Assembly: GCA_949361645.1 (NCBI GenBank)
Contig: OX442430.1
Span: forward strand, 5,692,543 to 5,756,542
Length of the DNA: 64,000 nt
Direction: 5' to 3'
From: Spongilla lacustris
Lineage: Eukaryota; Porifera; Demospongiae; Spongillida; Spongillidae
Shown: positions 23,086 through 35,239 of the stretch, in pieces
Numbering within the stretch: position 1 is the first letter of the stretch
How the letters are laid out: each line of letters opens with the position of its first letter
Position numbers and translations under genes: made by a program
The notes under the pieces: model-generated
What the model was told of the DNA's origin: nothing
The model's database searches: none
The model's input: the letters and a program-made list of their open reading frames with translations, nothing else

Positions 23086-23477
23086 CATAAACACAAGTTT
23101 TCAACGCAGGAATCAATGTGACTAGACTCAGTTTTTGTTAGATATGTTCCATGTCACTAAAGGAGGCTCGACACATTTGGTGAACGGATAAAAGGTTTGC
23201 CGAAATGCTGTTTATGGTATTTCAAGGAGGAGATACCAAAAGCCGGAGTATTTGCGCGGCAGTATTAAAGCTCTTCGCAAGCCAACATCCAGAACAAAGA
23301 TGAACAAAACAACAAGACATACTCATATGCAGACCACTGGATCCGAATATAGTCCAACCAGAATGTGCGGAAGCAAATATTACCACTTTTTCAAATGTTT
23401 GAAGCAGAGGAGTCCCAGCCACATGTGAGTTCATGATGAGTGTAATTTATTAAATGTACTAAATAATGCATTACTTA

Positions 23478-23860
23478 ACTTGGGAGTACAAATATGTACT
23501 CCTTAAACTGGGAGTACAAAAATGTACTCCTTGACTTGGGAGTACATAAATGTACTCCTTGACTTGGGAGTACATAAATGTACTCCTTCACTTGGGAGTA
23601 CATAAACGTACTCGGGGTAAAAAATGTATTCCTTGACCTGGGAGTACATAAATGTACTCCTTGACTTGGGGTACAAAAGTGTACTCCTCAACCTCGGAGT
23701 AAAAAATGTATTCCTTGACTTGGGAGTACAAAAATGTACTCCTTAAACTGGGAGTACATAAATGTACTCCTTGACTTGGGAGTACAAAAATGTACAACTC
23801 AACCTCGGAGTACATAAATGTACTCCTTGACCTGGGAGTACAAAAATGTACTCATAAATT
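23478..23860. repeat. 28-bp satellite array, reverse orientation
   Basis: About thirteen units of CTTGGGAGTACATAAATGTACTCCTTGA. Each unit contains a self-complementary GAGTACA..TGTACTC core, so every unit can form a hairpin. The unit is homologous to the reverse complement of the 20598-20765 unit. Confidence 0.9.
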
Positions 23861-23910
23861 CTTTTCAATGTATTTATAAGCTCAGCAATACATATTTATC
23901 TAACACATAG

Positions 23911-24114
23911 GTGTATACTGGACCCTATCAGAAAGTGACAGGGACTACAAGCAGAGTAATATCTGAATGTGACATCAGTGGGCTTGAAAATGGTCATCTG
24001 GTAGCTTTGAGAGGTGATGCTAACAACCAACTCATCGGACATTGTATCACAATAATGGAGGAGGAAATTGAGGTGTCATGGCTTGATGGCTCATATACAA
24101 CCATTTGGCAGTGA
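23911..24114 (+). CDS. Putative terminal exon of an unrecognised gene
   Basis: A TTTATCTAACACATAG acceptor precedes a frame that reads DISGLENGHLVALRGDANNQ then IEVSWLDGSYTTIWQ before TGA. An AATAAA signal follows at 24243-24248. The alternating hydrophobic pattern with W-x-x-G-S-Y-x-x-x-W resembles a small beta domain that I have seen in animal transposon-related proteins, but I cannot assign a family. Confidence 0.42.
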   Translation: MYTGPYQKVTGTTSRVISECDISGLENGHLVALRGDANNQLIGHCITIMEEEIEVSWLDGSYTTIWQ

Positions 24115-24242
24115 TTTTACATTCACTTCTACTGGCCAACTTAGAAAAGCCACTCAGTGTTGATCATTTAAAAAGCATACTGTCATAAACCCACAAGTAA
24201 CTGAAGGAATTTAAGCGCAATACACATGCCTTAATCTTTTCC

Positions 24243-24248
24243 AATAAA
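24243..24248 (+). terminator. AATAAA polyadenylation signal
   Basis: Located about 130 bases after the TGA of the frame ending at 24114, in a position suited to that transcript. Confidence 0.45.
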
Positions 24249-24249
24249 A

Positions 24250-25465
24250 TTGATATAATTTTGTGTCATGATTGCGGTACATAGAAATAATCAAATGATG
24301 CAGAAAGGCAAACAATGTACACAAAATAAAACATAATATATGCAAAAAATGCACCAATGTACATAAATTCAACATTTTCGATCATCATTCTTGCAAATCA
24401 GAATAGTTCAGTTTAGTTCAGACTTTGTTGGAGTGGAGATAGGGAGGAAGGGGGCACCAAAGCCTGGGAAGGGGGATGCCCCACCCCCACCCCTCACCTG
24501 CGCCTATGGCATGCATGTACATATATAAGTAAGGCTGTATAATATTTTTGTTTGCACTACCAAATATCCACTGGTTGTAGCGCCATCCCGGGAAGTTTCA
24601 CACTTCCGCTTTACTCGCCTAAACTGGCTAAAGCGGCAGTGAGAATTGGTGCGCAGTGTTAATATACAAGATGTGCAAAATAAAATTGCCTCGGACCCAA
24701 TTGTACAGCAGATAATTTGCTAAATAATGAAATCATTTGTGCATATGATTTGTCAATCATTTGTGCATATACATGTAGTTGTAACGCAAAAATTGGCCCA
24801 CGGGCAAAAGTTGGTCCGGGCCGGTCTGGGTTTTATTAACTTGCAGAAAAACACTCCTTGTCCTGTGACGTTTGTATATATGGTGTGTAACTAAAGATAC
24901 GATGCGATAAGTGTGTGAACTATAAATGTTTATACACACCTAGACCTAAGTGCATTTTACCACGTTATAAATATGACCCTCCACATGTCCTTACAAAATG
25001 TTTCTAGCTTAAGAGACTGAATAGTCAAGAGTATACACAACCTTTTTATACAAATTTAATCAGCGCTACACATGTATCTCTTTCCGGATAGTCTTCCAAC
25101 ACATAAATTTGAACGGATAAGTTAACGATTATGATTAAAAGTACATACTGAAGCGTGTTACATCAAAATAAAAGAACGGCAGTTTCAGCATATCATGGAC
25201 TCATTTGGGTGGAGGGGTAGAAGGCGTGGTTTGAAGAATTGATAGGCAGCGGATAGGGGCGTACAGCAAGGGCAACTGATTACCGAAAGAAAAAAAGAGC
25301 AGGTTTTAATCATTGCCGTTGCTGATTAAAGCTATACTGACTTCCGTTGCATGATGTTCTTCAGCCCCCAAGTAATCTGTTCTTTATACCAAACGGTTTG
25401 CATGTAGCTTATCGCATCTCTGTATTCTTCATGCACTATTTCAACATCTTGTTTTGTACAAATGC
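24250..25465. other. No recognisable gene
   Basis: Unique AT-rich DNA with short open frames only. I see no exon or repeat array. Confidence 0.4.
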
Positions 25466-26425
25466 ATGCTTACATGCATTGTGTAGTAAATCTATATGAA
25501 CAGTAAAGAATCCTTATTACTGCAGAGACTTCTCGTGGTCATGTGCATCAATGCCAAGAGTATATACATGTACATGTATATGCAGACATCAGAACCACTG
25601 AACCCATCTTAGCATACAGGACTTTTACTATATAGTGCATCCATCAGCTATAGCACATAAAGGATGATGAATATATTGCATCCCTTTGTTGCCCTCTGAC
25701 ATCAATAATTGCCCGTGCTCACATATTCAAGTTAAAATTTAGTATGTACATTTTTTGAATAAAGCAACTTTCTACTTCAATCTGAGTATTATCCCTGATT
25801 GTAACATTTCATTGCACCACCATGTTAATACTGATGGCACTGCACTCTGCAAATCTTACGAAGATGGGGTATATATATTATATATATAATTATAATATTT
25901 TATTATATATAATTATAAATTATATGAGGAGCACAATTTAAGTTTTGGCCAGCGAGCAGAGCAGTACAGTCTAGCCTCTTTGGTGTATTAAAAATTCATA
26001 TAATTGCCAGATCAGAATGTTACAACTACTTTAATGTGTGTTTTAGATAACCTGCATTATTATACTGATATTCATAACTTATTTTTGCCGTGATTATTTG
26101 ATATGCATCCTGCAAACTAAATGTGAAACTTTAATTCAATTATTACATGCTCCACGTGCAGTTATTTAAGGTAACTTGTAGATATAAAATTTCACAGTCC
26201 GAGCAACCCCTCAGTTGTACCTTGGGTCTAAATGCTAGCCTCAAAATACACATTTTTCAAAACTATTGAATTTCATCACGTCCAAACTATCATAATACAA
26301 TACTCTAACCCTATAGAATGCATCTATACATAAGTAATCTTGACATGTGACTGAATGTGACTTATAAGCACTTTTAATACATGTACATAAATTGCAGTAT
26401 ATGTGTATCAGTTTGCTGTCAATAA
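25466..26425 (+). repeat. Segmental duplicate of the VioB-like gene 5' region (copy 2)
   Basis: Co-linear with 6820-7930. It ends where a retroelement tail has inserted, and homology to copy 1 resumes at about 28330. The conserved stretch probably holds the promoter and first exon of the VioB-like gene. I could not locate the initiator ATG. Confidence 0.85.
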
Positions 26426-26429
26426 AAAT

Positions 26430-27592
26430 ATATGCTAAGTGCACCATGTTTGACACATCTGATGCTGCTTGGCAGCAAGCCCAACTTAGTTTAAGTCGTG
26501 GAGGCTTTGGGCTTCGTCGCCTTTCCCTTCATTCACCTGCTGCTTACATGTATATACATGTAGATTCTGCAATTGCATACAACTGTAGCTCTCCACAAAG
26601 CAAACATCTTTTGCATGCTATTGACTTGTTCAATGCATCTGTATATCTATTATCGATGAGCTCACCGTTACCACCATCAGTTCTTCTAAACTAACTCAAA
26701 AATTGTTATCTGCTAAATTGGAGGACCAGCAATTTACCAAACTATTTGCTAATGCGTCACTGATGTATAGGGCTCGTTTACTTTCAATTTCCCCGCCTCA
26801 CTCATCAGCTTGGCTATCTGTCACACCTTCTCCAAAGCTCAACCTTCATCTTGATCCCTCTGAGTTTCAAGTTGCCATTAAGTGGTGGTTAGGCCTCCCT
26901 GTGAGTCGAGGTCCATTTTGTCCCCAATGCATGTCCCATTCTGTGGATCACTTTGGTCATCATGCCCTGTCATGTAAAAATGGCTCCGATGTGGTTTCTC
27001 GCCACAACAGAATCCGAGACACCATTTTCGAGTTCTGTCAACGTGCATGCCGGCTTGGGTGTGCAGCTTGTAGCTGGAAGCAGTCTGGGTCATGAAGCTC
27101 GACAAATGCATCCTGCCAATGTCCTCATCCCTAACTGGGAGTTGGGCAAGCCTGCTGCAATTGATGTTTGTGTCACATCTCCGCTTAATTCAAATACCCT
27201 TACAAGTAGCGTGTGTGACACCAAGTTCAGCGGCAATGCAGGCAGAACTGATGAAGCACCACAGTAATGACGCAAAATGTGGAGAGTTAGATTGGGTTTG
27301 CATCCCCCTGGTGGTAGAGTCCTATGGAAGTTGGGGACCAGAAGCTCAATGTAGTCTCTCCAGACTTGCTGGAAGATTAGTCACTAGACTGGGGCAGCCT
27401 AAGTCCTTCCAAGCAAATCTGATCTATGGCAGATTAAAATTGACCCTGATAAGAGCCAACTCCAGGGCAATTCTATCTAGAGTATGTGTTTGACATTGTG
27501 ATATGTGTTTAAATTGTACATAATCTGTATATACATGTATATTAGTACTTTATTTATATAATAAATAATATTCTCACACAAAAAAAAAAAAA
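26430..27592 (+). mobile_element. 5'-truncated non-LTR retrotransposon tail with poly(A), dead
   Basis: Successive frames encode the end of a reverse-transcriptase polyprotein. These are AWQQAQLSLSRGGFGLRRLS (26470s), SSAWLSVTPSPKLNLHLDPS, then a zinc-knuckle-like CPQC..HFGHHALSC with RHNRIRD (about 26915-27020), LGKPAAIDVCVTSPLN and WVCIPLVVESYGSWG. CxxC..H..C followed by RHN and a P-D/N-V-L-x-P..D segment resembles the restriction-like endonuclease region of some site-specific LINEs. That reading is inference. At least three frameshifts. It ends in TTTATTTATATAATAAATAA and a 13-A tail at about 27580. Confidence 0.72.
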
Positions 27593-27639
27593 ATGATTAT
27601 TATTGTTTTAATGGAAAAATAATAATAATAAGTAATTAT

Positions 27640-28320
27640 AATAATTGGCTATCTGTCACACCTTCCCGAAGGCTCAAACTTCATCTTGATCCCTCTGAGT
27701 TTCAAGTTGCCATTAAGTGGTGGTTAGGCCTTCCTGTGAGTCTCAGCTTTGTCCCCAATGCAGTTCTGTCAACGTGCATGCTTGGGTGTGCAGCTTGAAG
27801 CTGGAAGCAGTCTGGGTCATGAAGCTCGACAAACGCATCCTGCCGATGTCCTCGTCCCTAACTGGGAGTTGGGCAAGCCTGCTGCAATTGATCTTTGTGT
27901 CACATCCCCGCTTAATTCAAATACCCTTACAAGTAGTGTGTGTGACGCCAAGTTCAGCAGCAATGCAGGCAGAACAGAGGAAGCACCACAGTAATGATGC
28001 AAAATGTGGATAGTTAGGTTGGGTTTGCATCCCCCTGGTGGTAGAGTCCTATGGAAGTTGGGGACCAGAAGCTCAACGTAGTCTTTCCAGACTAGCCGGA
28101 AAACTAGCCACTAGACTGGGGCAGCCTAAGTCCTTCACAACAAATCTGATCTATGGCAGATTAAACCTGACCCTGATAAGAGCCAACTCCAGGGCCATTC
28201 TATCTAGAGTATGTGTTTGACATCTGTACAATGCCTTGTGAAAATATTATTAAGAATTAAGAATTAAGAATGTGATGTGTTTTTAAATTGTATATAATCT
28301 GTATATACATGTATATAATA
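27640..28320 (+). mobile_element. Second, shorter copy of the same retrotransposon tail
   Basis: It repeats the part of the first copy from GGCTATCTGTCACACCTTC to TAATCTGTATATACATGTATAT with an internal deletion of the zinc-knuckle segment. Frames still read SSLGHEARQTHPADVLVPNW and SYGSWGPEAQRSLSRLAGKL. Being in the same orientation and directly adjacent to the first copy, it may have arisen by tandem duplication or a second insertion at the first copy's A-rich tail. Confidence 0.7.
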
Positions 28321-28392
28321 ATAAACAAAATAATAAAGTATTTTTAAAAATAAGTATTATTGTTTCATATCTCTCTGTTGCTTTCATTGCAG

Positions 28393-31300
28393 CATATTTT
28401 ATGCAACTGGATCATATTTGGAAGTTCCTCGTATTTCGTTCACTGGACACGTGCGCATTGATGTGAATACGCGAAATAATGTCAATTGCAATTTTGACAC
28501 TAACATTCCTGTTGATCCCGATCCAAACGAGGATTGGAATTCTAACGGGACATCTGAATTCTCATTTTTGGACTGTAGTGTTACATCAGCCCTTAATACA
28601 GCTGGAAGTTACGTGGACTCAAGCGATCCAGTTCTTGGTGCAAAGGTACTTACAAACATCAATCAGTCATTTCCCAAGCTTGTTGACTTAGATGTTGACT
28701 ACCAACTTATCAAATCTGGGGTATACGGATTGAATTTGGTTTTAGAATTCAATAACAAAGTTGCGATCCAAGCAACGTTGGAATCTAATGTTCTTGCCCA
28801 GGATCTTTGGACTAGATCAGTTTGCACAAATGATACTAGGACAACCTATTTTAGTTCAAAGACTGTGAGCATTCTTAGTAACGTGCAATGGGGTAACGCA
28901 AGCGAAGACTCGTCTACACTGTCAGAGTTGAAGAAGGTATCTAACGGAGGCAACCTGTCTATTTCAATGGTTGTGTACTTTTATACCAGAAATATGCCTT
29001 CATTTCTTTACACGAATTTCACGTTAGGTTATGTTATGGGTACAATTGGAGTTGCTAGACCTACAGAACCACTTAATTTTGCAGGTAACAGACTTCTCTC
29101 ATATAAAGATGCATACCCAGTGAATATTCCTATTACAGATAAAAATGACTCATGCTACGAATATTATTTAAAAAACGAAATCCCTGTTTGGATGTACAAG
29201 GCACCATTTACAACATATCAAACTTCAAATCATAATACTGTACTTGCTGTTGACTTCAGCAATGCTCTAGCTTTTGATACTAATGGAATCATGAGGGACC
29301 TTGGAGAACTCCAACTAGCTGTTGAAAATGTGTACTCAATTAATTGGAAACCCCATACCTTACCTTAAGGAAAAATGGAATGACAAAGGTGGCATTGTTG
29401 ATTACATTGTTGACGACATCACAGCTAGACTGTTGGAATCCTCGCCTTTAACTGTAGTCCGTATTGGTCGAGATAGACCCAAGGCAACATTTGAATTTGA
29501 GCAGCAATTGAAGGTTGCAGCAGCAGCAGAAGGCATCGACTACCTACCACCTCCTTGCAATGGAATAGGAGATGTACCTTTGCAGCTGATGCTAAAGGAG
29601 ACCCCATTCTATGTTAGAACAATGGATTACTATGTAGGTCGTCTGGAGTATAATCAAACTATGGACGTGAGAATATTAGTAACACAGTATGGAAAACCTG
29701 TACCAAATATACAAGTGAATGTGATGCAGAGCAATAATGTCTTACCTCCTCAAGGTGTACAAGTACTTCAAAGTTCTGGTGCATGCTATACAGATCCAAA
29801 TGGAATAGCCACTTTTACGTTCCAAGCCAATAATATCTCATTTCCACGACAATATAGTAATGATTCATCTCAGACAAACATGAGGCCAAAGTGTAACGGT
29901 ACATACGTCACAAAGCTTCCTATCGATGGACAAGTCTATACTTTCAGTTACTCAGTGATGGGCACTGCTGCCGATAATATCACTTACACAAATGGAACCT
30001 TCACCGATGTTAATGAAATTGCCATTCTGGGCTATTCATACTATATGCCAACACAACCACCATACACCTGGAAGAAAGATGTTGAGCCTGTTTTTAGCCA
30101 GTATGACCACCTGTATGGTAAAGTTATGCGTCCAATTGTCCAGTTAAGTAGCTACAGAAGTGTAACTATTCCCTATAATCGGAGGCTGATTCAACTAGCC
30201 ATGAGCCTAGATGTTAACCACCCAAGCTATATGCCTGTCACCAGAGATCTCTCTCCAACAAAAAGGAATATTATACTTGAGTGGCTGAAAAATCCCATCT
30301 TTGATGAACACAAAAGTACTGATGAAGAAACATTTGTCATTGATGTACCAATATGTTCTCCACCCAAAACTTTGGCAGCACCTAGCTTAGCTGAAAGTTA
30401 TTTCTATCCACCACACTGCAGATCTTCAATAAGTGACCATGGTCGTAGAATGGAGTTTAATTTTGATATTTCTAATCCAATTAAAGGTGATACCTACTTT
30501 GAGGATATATTCCAGCAGCCTGCAACACCATCTGCATCATCGTCTTACACAAGAATGAGTGAAATATGTACATTACCAATGTTAAAACACAAATTGCAAC
30601 TAGCAATACAACTGGAGTTTTCAACAATCCCCCCGTACCTAACAGCTCTCTACTCCATCATAGAAGGTTGCAACTTGGAGATACAACAGCTTATTCGCTC
30701 CATTGTAATGCAGGAAATGCTGCACCTCTTACAGGTCACAAATATATTGATTGCAATTGGAGGTGATCCTCTAATAGATAACAGTTCAGTAGCCCCGCAT
30801 TATCCAACAATAGGGCTACCAGGAGGGGTGTTACCAAGACTTAGGGTTTCACTAAAAAAGCTAACTCTGATGCATGTTTATGAGGTATTCATGGGCATTG
30901 AGGTACCCCATGATACCCACGTTGATCATCCAGGTGGTATAATAACCAATAACACAATTGGGCAATTTTATAAGCAAATTAATGATTGCATACATGATCT
31001 TGGTGATGGCATATTCTTAGGAAGTAGGGTTGAACGGCAAGTGAGGTGGCCATGGCCAACCAAGGTTGGTACCTTATATGTTGTTACAAACGTATCATCA
31101 GCAAGCAATGCAATACAGGAAATAGTGGAACAAGGAGAGGGGGTGTCCCCTTTTGATCCCAAACAAGGTGATCTGAACAGGCTGGCTCATTTCTACAAAT
31201 TTGAGGAAATTGTGTGTCAGAAAAAGCTGATCAAAATACAGGATGGACAGTATGCATATGATGGTGATCCAATACCATACAATCCACAAGGGGTGTGGCC

Positions 31301-31580
31301 CATGAAGGCAAATCCAAGTAGTGTGGATATTCCCACTAACAATAATTGCTACACAGAAGCCAAAGCCTTCCATGGTGCTTACAGAGCATTGCTAAGAAAC
31401 CTTCAGGAGATCTTCTTGGGTAAAGTGGATGGAACAACTGGAATGAAGAATGCAGTTACAATCATGGAGTCTATGGCTGTCCATGCACGCAAGCTGATGT
31501 GGACCAAGATTAGACCTGAAGATGACCAGACATGTGGACCTGTCTGGGACTATGACTGGGTAGAAAGCAAGTCAGCCTAA
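28393..31580 (+). CDS. VioB-like iminophenyl-pyruvate dimer synthase family protein
   Basis: A TCTCTCTGTTGCTTTCATTGCAG acceptor precedes the frame (IFYATGSYLEVPRISFTGHV), so an upstream first exon is implied. Frame 1 runs to TAA at 29366; frame 2 is open from about 29322 to 31580. Together they give about 1,050 residues, near the length of bacterial VioB (about 1,000). Family landmarks in order: PRISFTG, DPVLGAKV, FPKLVDLDVDYQ, GLNLVL, MGTIGVARPTEPLNFAG, LAVDFSNAL, LGELQLAV, IGNPIPY, YDHLYGKVMRP, YMPVTRDLS. Then comes a ferritin-like domain with LEFSTIPPYLTALY and QEMLHLLQ (Glu and ExxH metal ligands) and TIGQFYKQI. In violacein synthesis VioB couples two indole-pyruvate imines. Whether this homologue does so is unknown. 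The frames join within AATTAATTGG by a one-base indel, or by removing a 40-nt GT..AG segment (29331-29370). Confidence 0.85.
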
Positions 31581-32574
31581 TACCAAGGATATGAACATTA
31601 ATAAGATATTAATGAATTCTATGTGTGCTAGAAAAACTTTACAGCCTTTAGAATGCAATTATTATTTAGTTTAATTGACTTCATTATAATCATTGATTCA
31701 TATTAATGAATACTGTAATTAGCATAATGTACATGTACATGCGCATATTGGATAAGCACGATTTGGTAGAGACAAAAAAACAAAAACAAAAGAAAAGCAA
31801 TATGGCAATAAGTATAAACACCTAAGGAAAAAAATGTAAATATTGATTTCAATTGTATGGTAGATAGGATTTCAAAGCAGTGTTATCAATCATATGAAAA
31901 ACACATATTTGGGGTTATTCATAAGTTATAAATGCATTGAAACAGCATAAGGTAAACATAAATGTAGCCTCATCTCAAACCCTATTTTTATTGCGGGGGG
32001 GATGTTTATATGCCCGTTAATGAACCTAACATAAGGCCCCGGTTCAAAACTGGGTGAAGTGACCAAGACAAAACTGCTTCAATTGTGACAGAGTCCCGGA
32101 GCATCCATAATGCAGTATGGGGTCATGATCCCACTGCAGTTGGATGTGCTAACTTTTAGCTGTTTAGCGACAAAACACGACACACCAGGCAAAAAACGCA
32201 CCTTTCTCTGCCGGGGAACGAGGTGTTGCCGAGGATGGCGTCAACGAATTTATATGTACGTATATGACGCGTTTCTAATCCATGTAATAATTAAGTATCC
32301 TTGATTACAGTTTACATAATGTCATGTGGCTGAATCGGCAATTCTGGACGCTATGCATGCAGCTGCTACATTTCTGGGCAATTCGAAGTTGTGTAAACCA
32401 CAGGAATGGGCTGTAAAACACTTTATAATAAGGAGGGACTTTGTACGACGCGAGTGGATTGGGGACGAATGAAACGTTGAACTTCGTACATCTGGACGCG
32501 ATACATGCATCTGCCGTTTAGTAACTAGTATGCAACGTAACCGCCGTAATGCCTTGCACGTGACTTTTAAGATT
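31581..32574. other. 3' flank, no recognisable gene
   Basis: AT-rich, no clear AATAAA close to the VioB-like stop. Short open frames (32110-32304) are not supported. Confidence 0.4.
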
Positions 32575-32867
32575 ACAAGTAAATAAAAACATTCTCTATG
32601 AGAAAGTTGGCGGTATAAAGGATTTGAAGGCAATAGTGGTGTAAAAAGCAGGGAAACAAGGGTTGAATGATAAGGTAAAATGAAATAGTCCTATATTTAG
32701 CCCGGCACACATTGTAGGACAATACATTGTTCATGCATGTGCTAAATATAGGACTATTTCGTTTTTCCTTATCATTCAACCCTTGTTTCCCTGCTTTTTA
32801 CACCACTATTGCCTTCAAATCCTATATACCACCAACTTTCTCATAGAGAATGTTTTTATTTACTTGT
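32575..32867. repeat. Foldback element 3 (about 290 bp)
   Basis: The arms 32575-32701 and 32741-32867 are about 95 percent complementary by eye around a 39-base loop. The ends read ACAAGTAAATAAAAACATTC and its complement. A diverged relative of one arm occurs at 11930-12085. No coding content. Confidence 0.9.
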
Positions 32868-33425
32868 TTCATTGCTTTTTATTCATAATTGGATGCTTTC
32901 AACAGTCACGCTACATCTAAATATATTCACTTAGCAACAGACATTTCATATCACTCATAATCTTATATACCCCAATAATGGAAGAGAGTACTTTGCTTTT
33001 TTTAGGCAAAAAGGACCATTAAATAGGAGCCTCCGACGTTACAATTATGATACCATAGAGAAACACTGATCACTTAGCTATGATCTGAACTTGGTATATA
33101 TGTCATTTACATAGTAATCATGTATATCTACATGTCATAACCATAAATAACTCAGCCATGCATGATACATATTGTTCAGTACATAAACAATGTTGTATTG
33201 GTACTAATACCAGTGAAACTTTTACTCTCTCCGGCTCTCGTGATATGACTGCAAAAGGTGTGTCCACCATCTCTTCCTTTATTACAGTGTTCTGTAAATT
33301 AAAGTGATCTGTGTCAACTCAACTTATAAACAGTATCCATGTAGATATGTTTCATACTCTGGCAGTAGTGTATCTGATTCAGTGAATTTGTCATCATCAC
33401 ATACGTGACCATTGAGGTCACCTCA
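32868..33425. other. No recognisable gene
   Basis: Unique AT-rich sequence with no coding support. Confidence 0.4.
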
Positions 33426-33875
33426 CTCCATGCACCAGGGGAATAGTAGGTAAGGGGAGGAGTAGGGGTAGTAGTAGGTGTAGTCGTAGGTAAGGGGAGG
33501 AGTAGGGGTATATACGTAGTAGGTAAGGGGAGGAGTAAGGGTAGTAGTAGGTAAGGGGAGGAATAGGGGTAGTAGGTCGTGAGCATCCCCAGGGGGCCTT
33601 CCCACTTCTAATAAAACATTAAAGTACATTCAGTATAAACTATTACTAGCAACATGTGCACCCCCCCCCCCCCCCCCCCCTTCCCCCAACTGAATCGGCC
33701 GAAAGCGGACAACACTCCTATAGTGCTGTCAAATGACGCCCCCTTACCCTATCCTGGCCCCAAAAATGCTGGGGGCGCCCATGGTAGTAGGTAAGGAGGA
33801 GTAGGGGTAGTAGTAGGGGTATTTATTGGGAGGGGTAGGGGTAGTAGTTGGTAAGGGGAGGAGTAGGGTACATAA
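33426..33875. repeat. GGTAAGGGGAGGAGTAGGGGTAG minisatellite with poly-C tract
   Basis: About six units of 28-40 bp lie at 33445-33575 and about three more at 33785-33870. They are separated by a roughly 20-base C run (33661-33680) and GC-rich unique sequence. The Leu/Pro/Tyr-rich minus-strand frames here are repeat artefacts. Confidence 0.8.
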
Positions 33876-35239
33876 GGGTATGCAGGTATCTCGTCTGCCA
33901 TTACACACACCTACCATTAGAGTACCAAGCTTCCCTATTTGGTTGTAAGAGGCATCACAAAAGAAAGGTTCTGTAATTTTGATTGCATCAATAGCACGAA
34001 TACCATGTAGAAATTCACCTTATTTTTTTCTATGCATGCTCAGTTAAGCAATGCACCTGAACTAACTTCACAAACAGCTGACCTTTTGTGTTAACCATCG
34101 GTGGGATTGCAAAAGGCATCTATTAGCCCATATAACAGTGTGCTATTCCTTACAATAGCCTTTTTGAAGCTACCTTTATATTCCCTCAGTATGGATTTTT
34201 TGGTTCATACAGGGAGAAGCTAAAAGGTACAGAAAATGAACACATGCAATGAAATTACAATTACTCACAAAATCATGTACGGTAAACAGAAGCCATGTTA
34301 AACTGTTAATTGACCTGGGCAGACCTTTTTTATTGATGACAGGGCACAGTTTTCCCAAGTACACAATGAATATTACATAGGGTTTTGCTACTTTTAAAAA
34401 ATAAGTTGTAGAGTCTTGTATAGCCATACATCAATGTAAAGAATAGAAAGGTTTTTTTATGATGCCACACGAACGTGTATGTATAGATCTACATGACATT
34501 TGTATACGTGTACAAGGTATGCGTGTGACCTCTCAGTCACGTGGATACACAAGGGTCAACTGATGTACATCTAACCCAAATACTTATTGTATCACGCACT
34601 CAGTCCAATTCGAACGTACCAATTGGGTTTGGTAGCTTTCCAAGCCGATTACCCTGCTGTAGCATTTTTCCAGCAGCATGTTTGGCTTCGGTGAATCGTC
34701 CCGATGTTCTGCACTCTTCATGGCCGCTGAATTTTCGTTGTATCGTTGCCTTTTAAAAGTTTAGTTAAAGTTCGAGGTTCCGATGATATTTAGTAAATCG
34801 CCGCCTGCCTAAGCGCTAGTGCCCAAACCGGATACGTGCCACGATTTCACTAAGTTAATTACAACTAATAGGTGTAGTGCCCAGACCGTACACATTGGAT
34901 TACATATATACATGTACAGCTACATGTACTGGAGCAAAATATGAACAAAAAGTAATGCATCTTCCCCAATGGCAGATACTGATACTTTTTAAGGAGATCA
35001 AATATCAATTTTGTCTTCAATTGATTACAATATCGCGGCATTGAAAAATCATTACGATACGATGTGGGCTTTATGATGGGGGGCCGGCTCTCTGATGTTG
35101 ACTTGAATTATACACAGCAAAAATAGGCATCGAGATTTTATATCAATTGTTCAATCAACTCGTGTGACGCGTTTACGTGATTAAATTGCGAATGCATATC
35201 AGGCTGGGGACGAGACTATGGGAATCCCTGACACCTATT
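33876..35239. other. No recognisable gene
   Basis: 35190-35222 (GCGAATGCATATCAGGCTGGGGACGAGACTATG) is a reverse-complement match to 16116-16147 within the hAT MITE, so a related element remnant lies here. Nothing else is recognised. Confidence 0.4.

Noticed and set aside
20598..23860. Possible CRISPR-like array in the 28-bp repeats
   Set aside because: The units are head-to-tail with no unique spacers, and the genome is eukaryotic.
28393..31580. Bacterial contamination as the source of the VioB-like gene
   Set aside because: The frame is preceded by a polypyrimidine acceptor, duplicated within the same contig, interrupted nearby by LINE tails and surrounded by eukaryotic repeats, with no bacterial neighbours. 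Read depth would be the final test.
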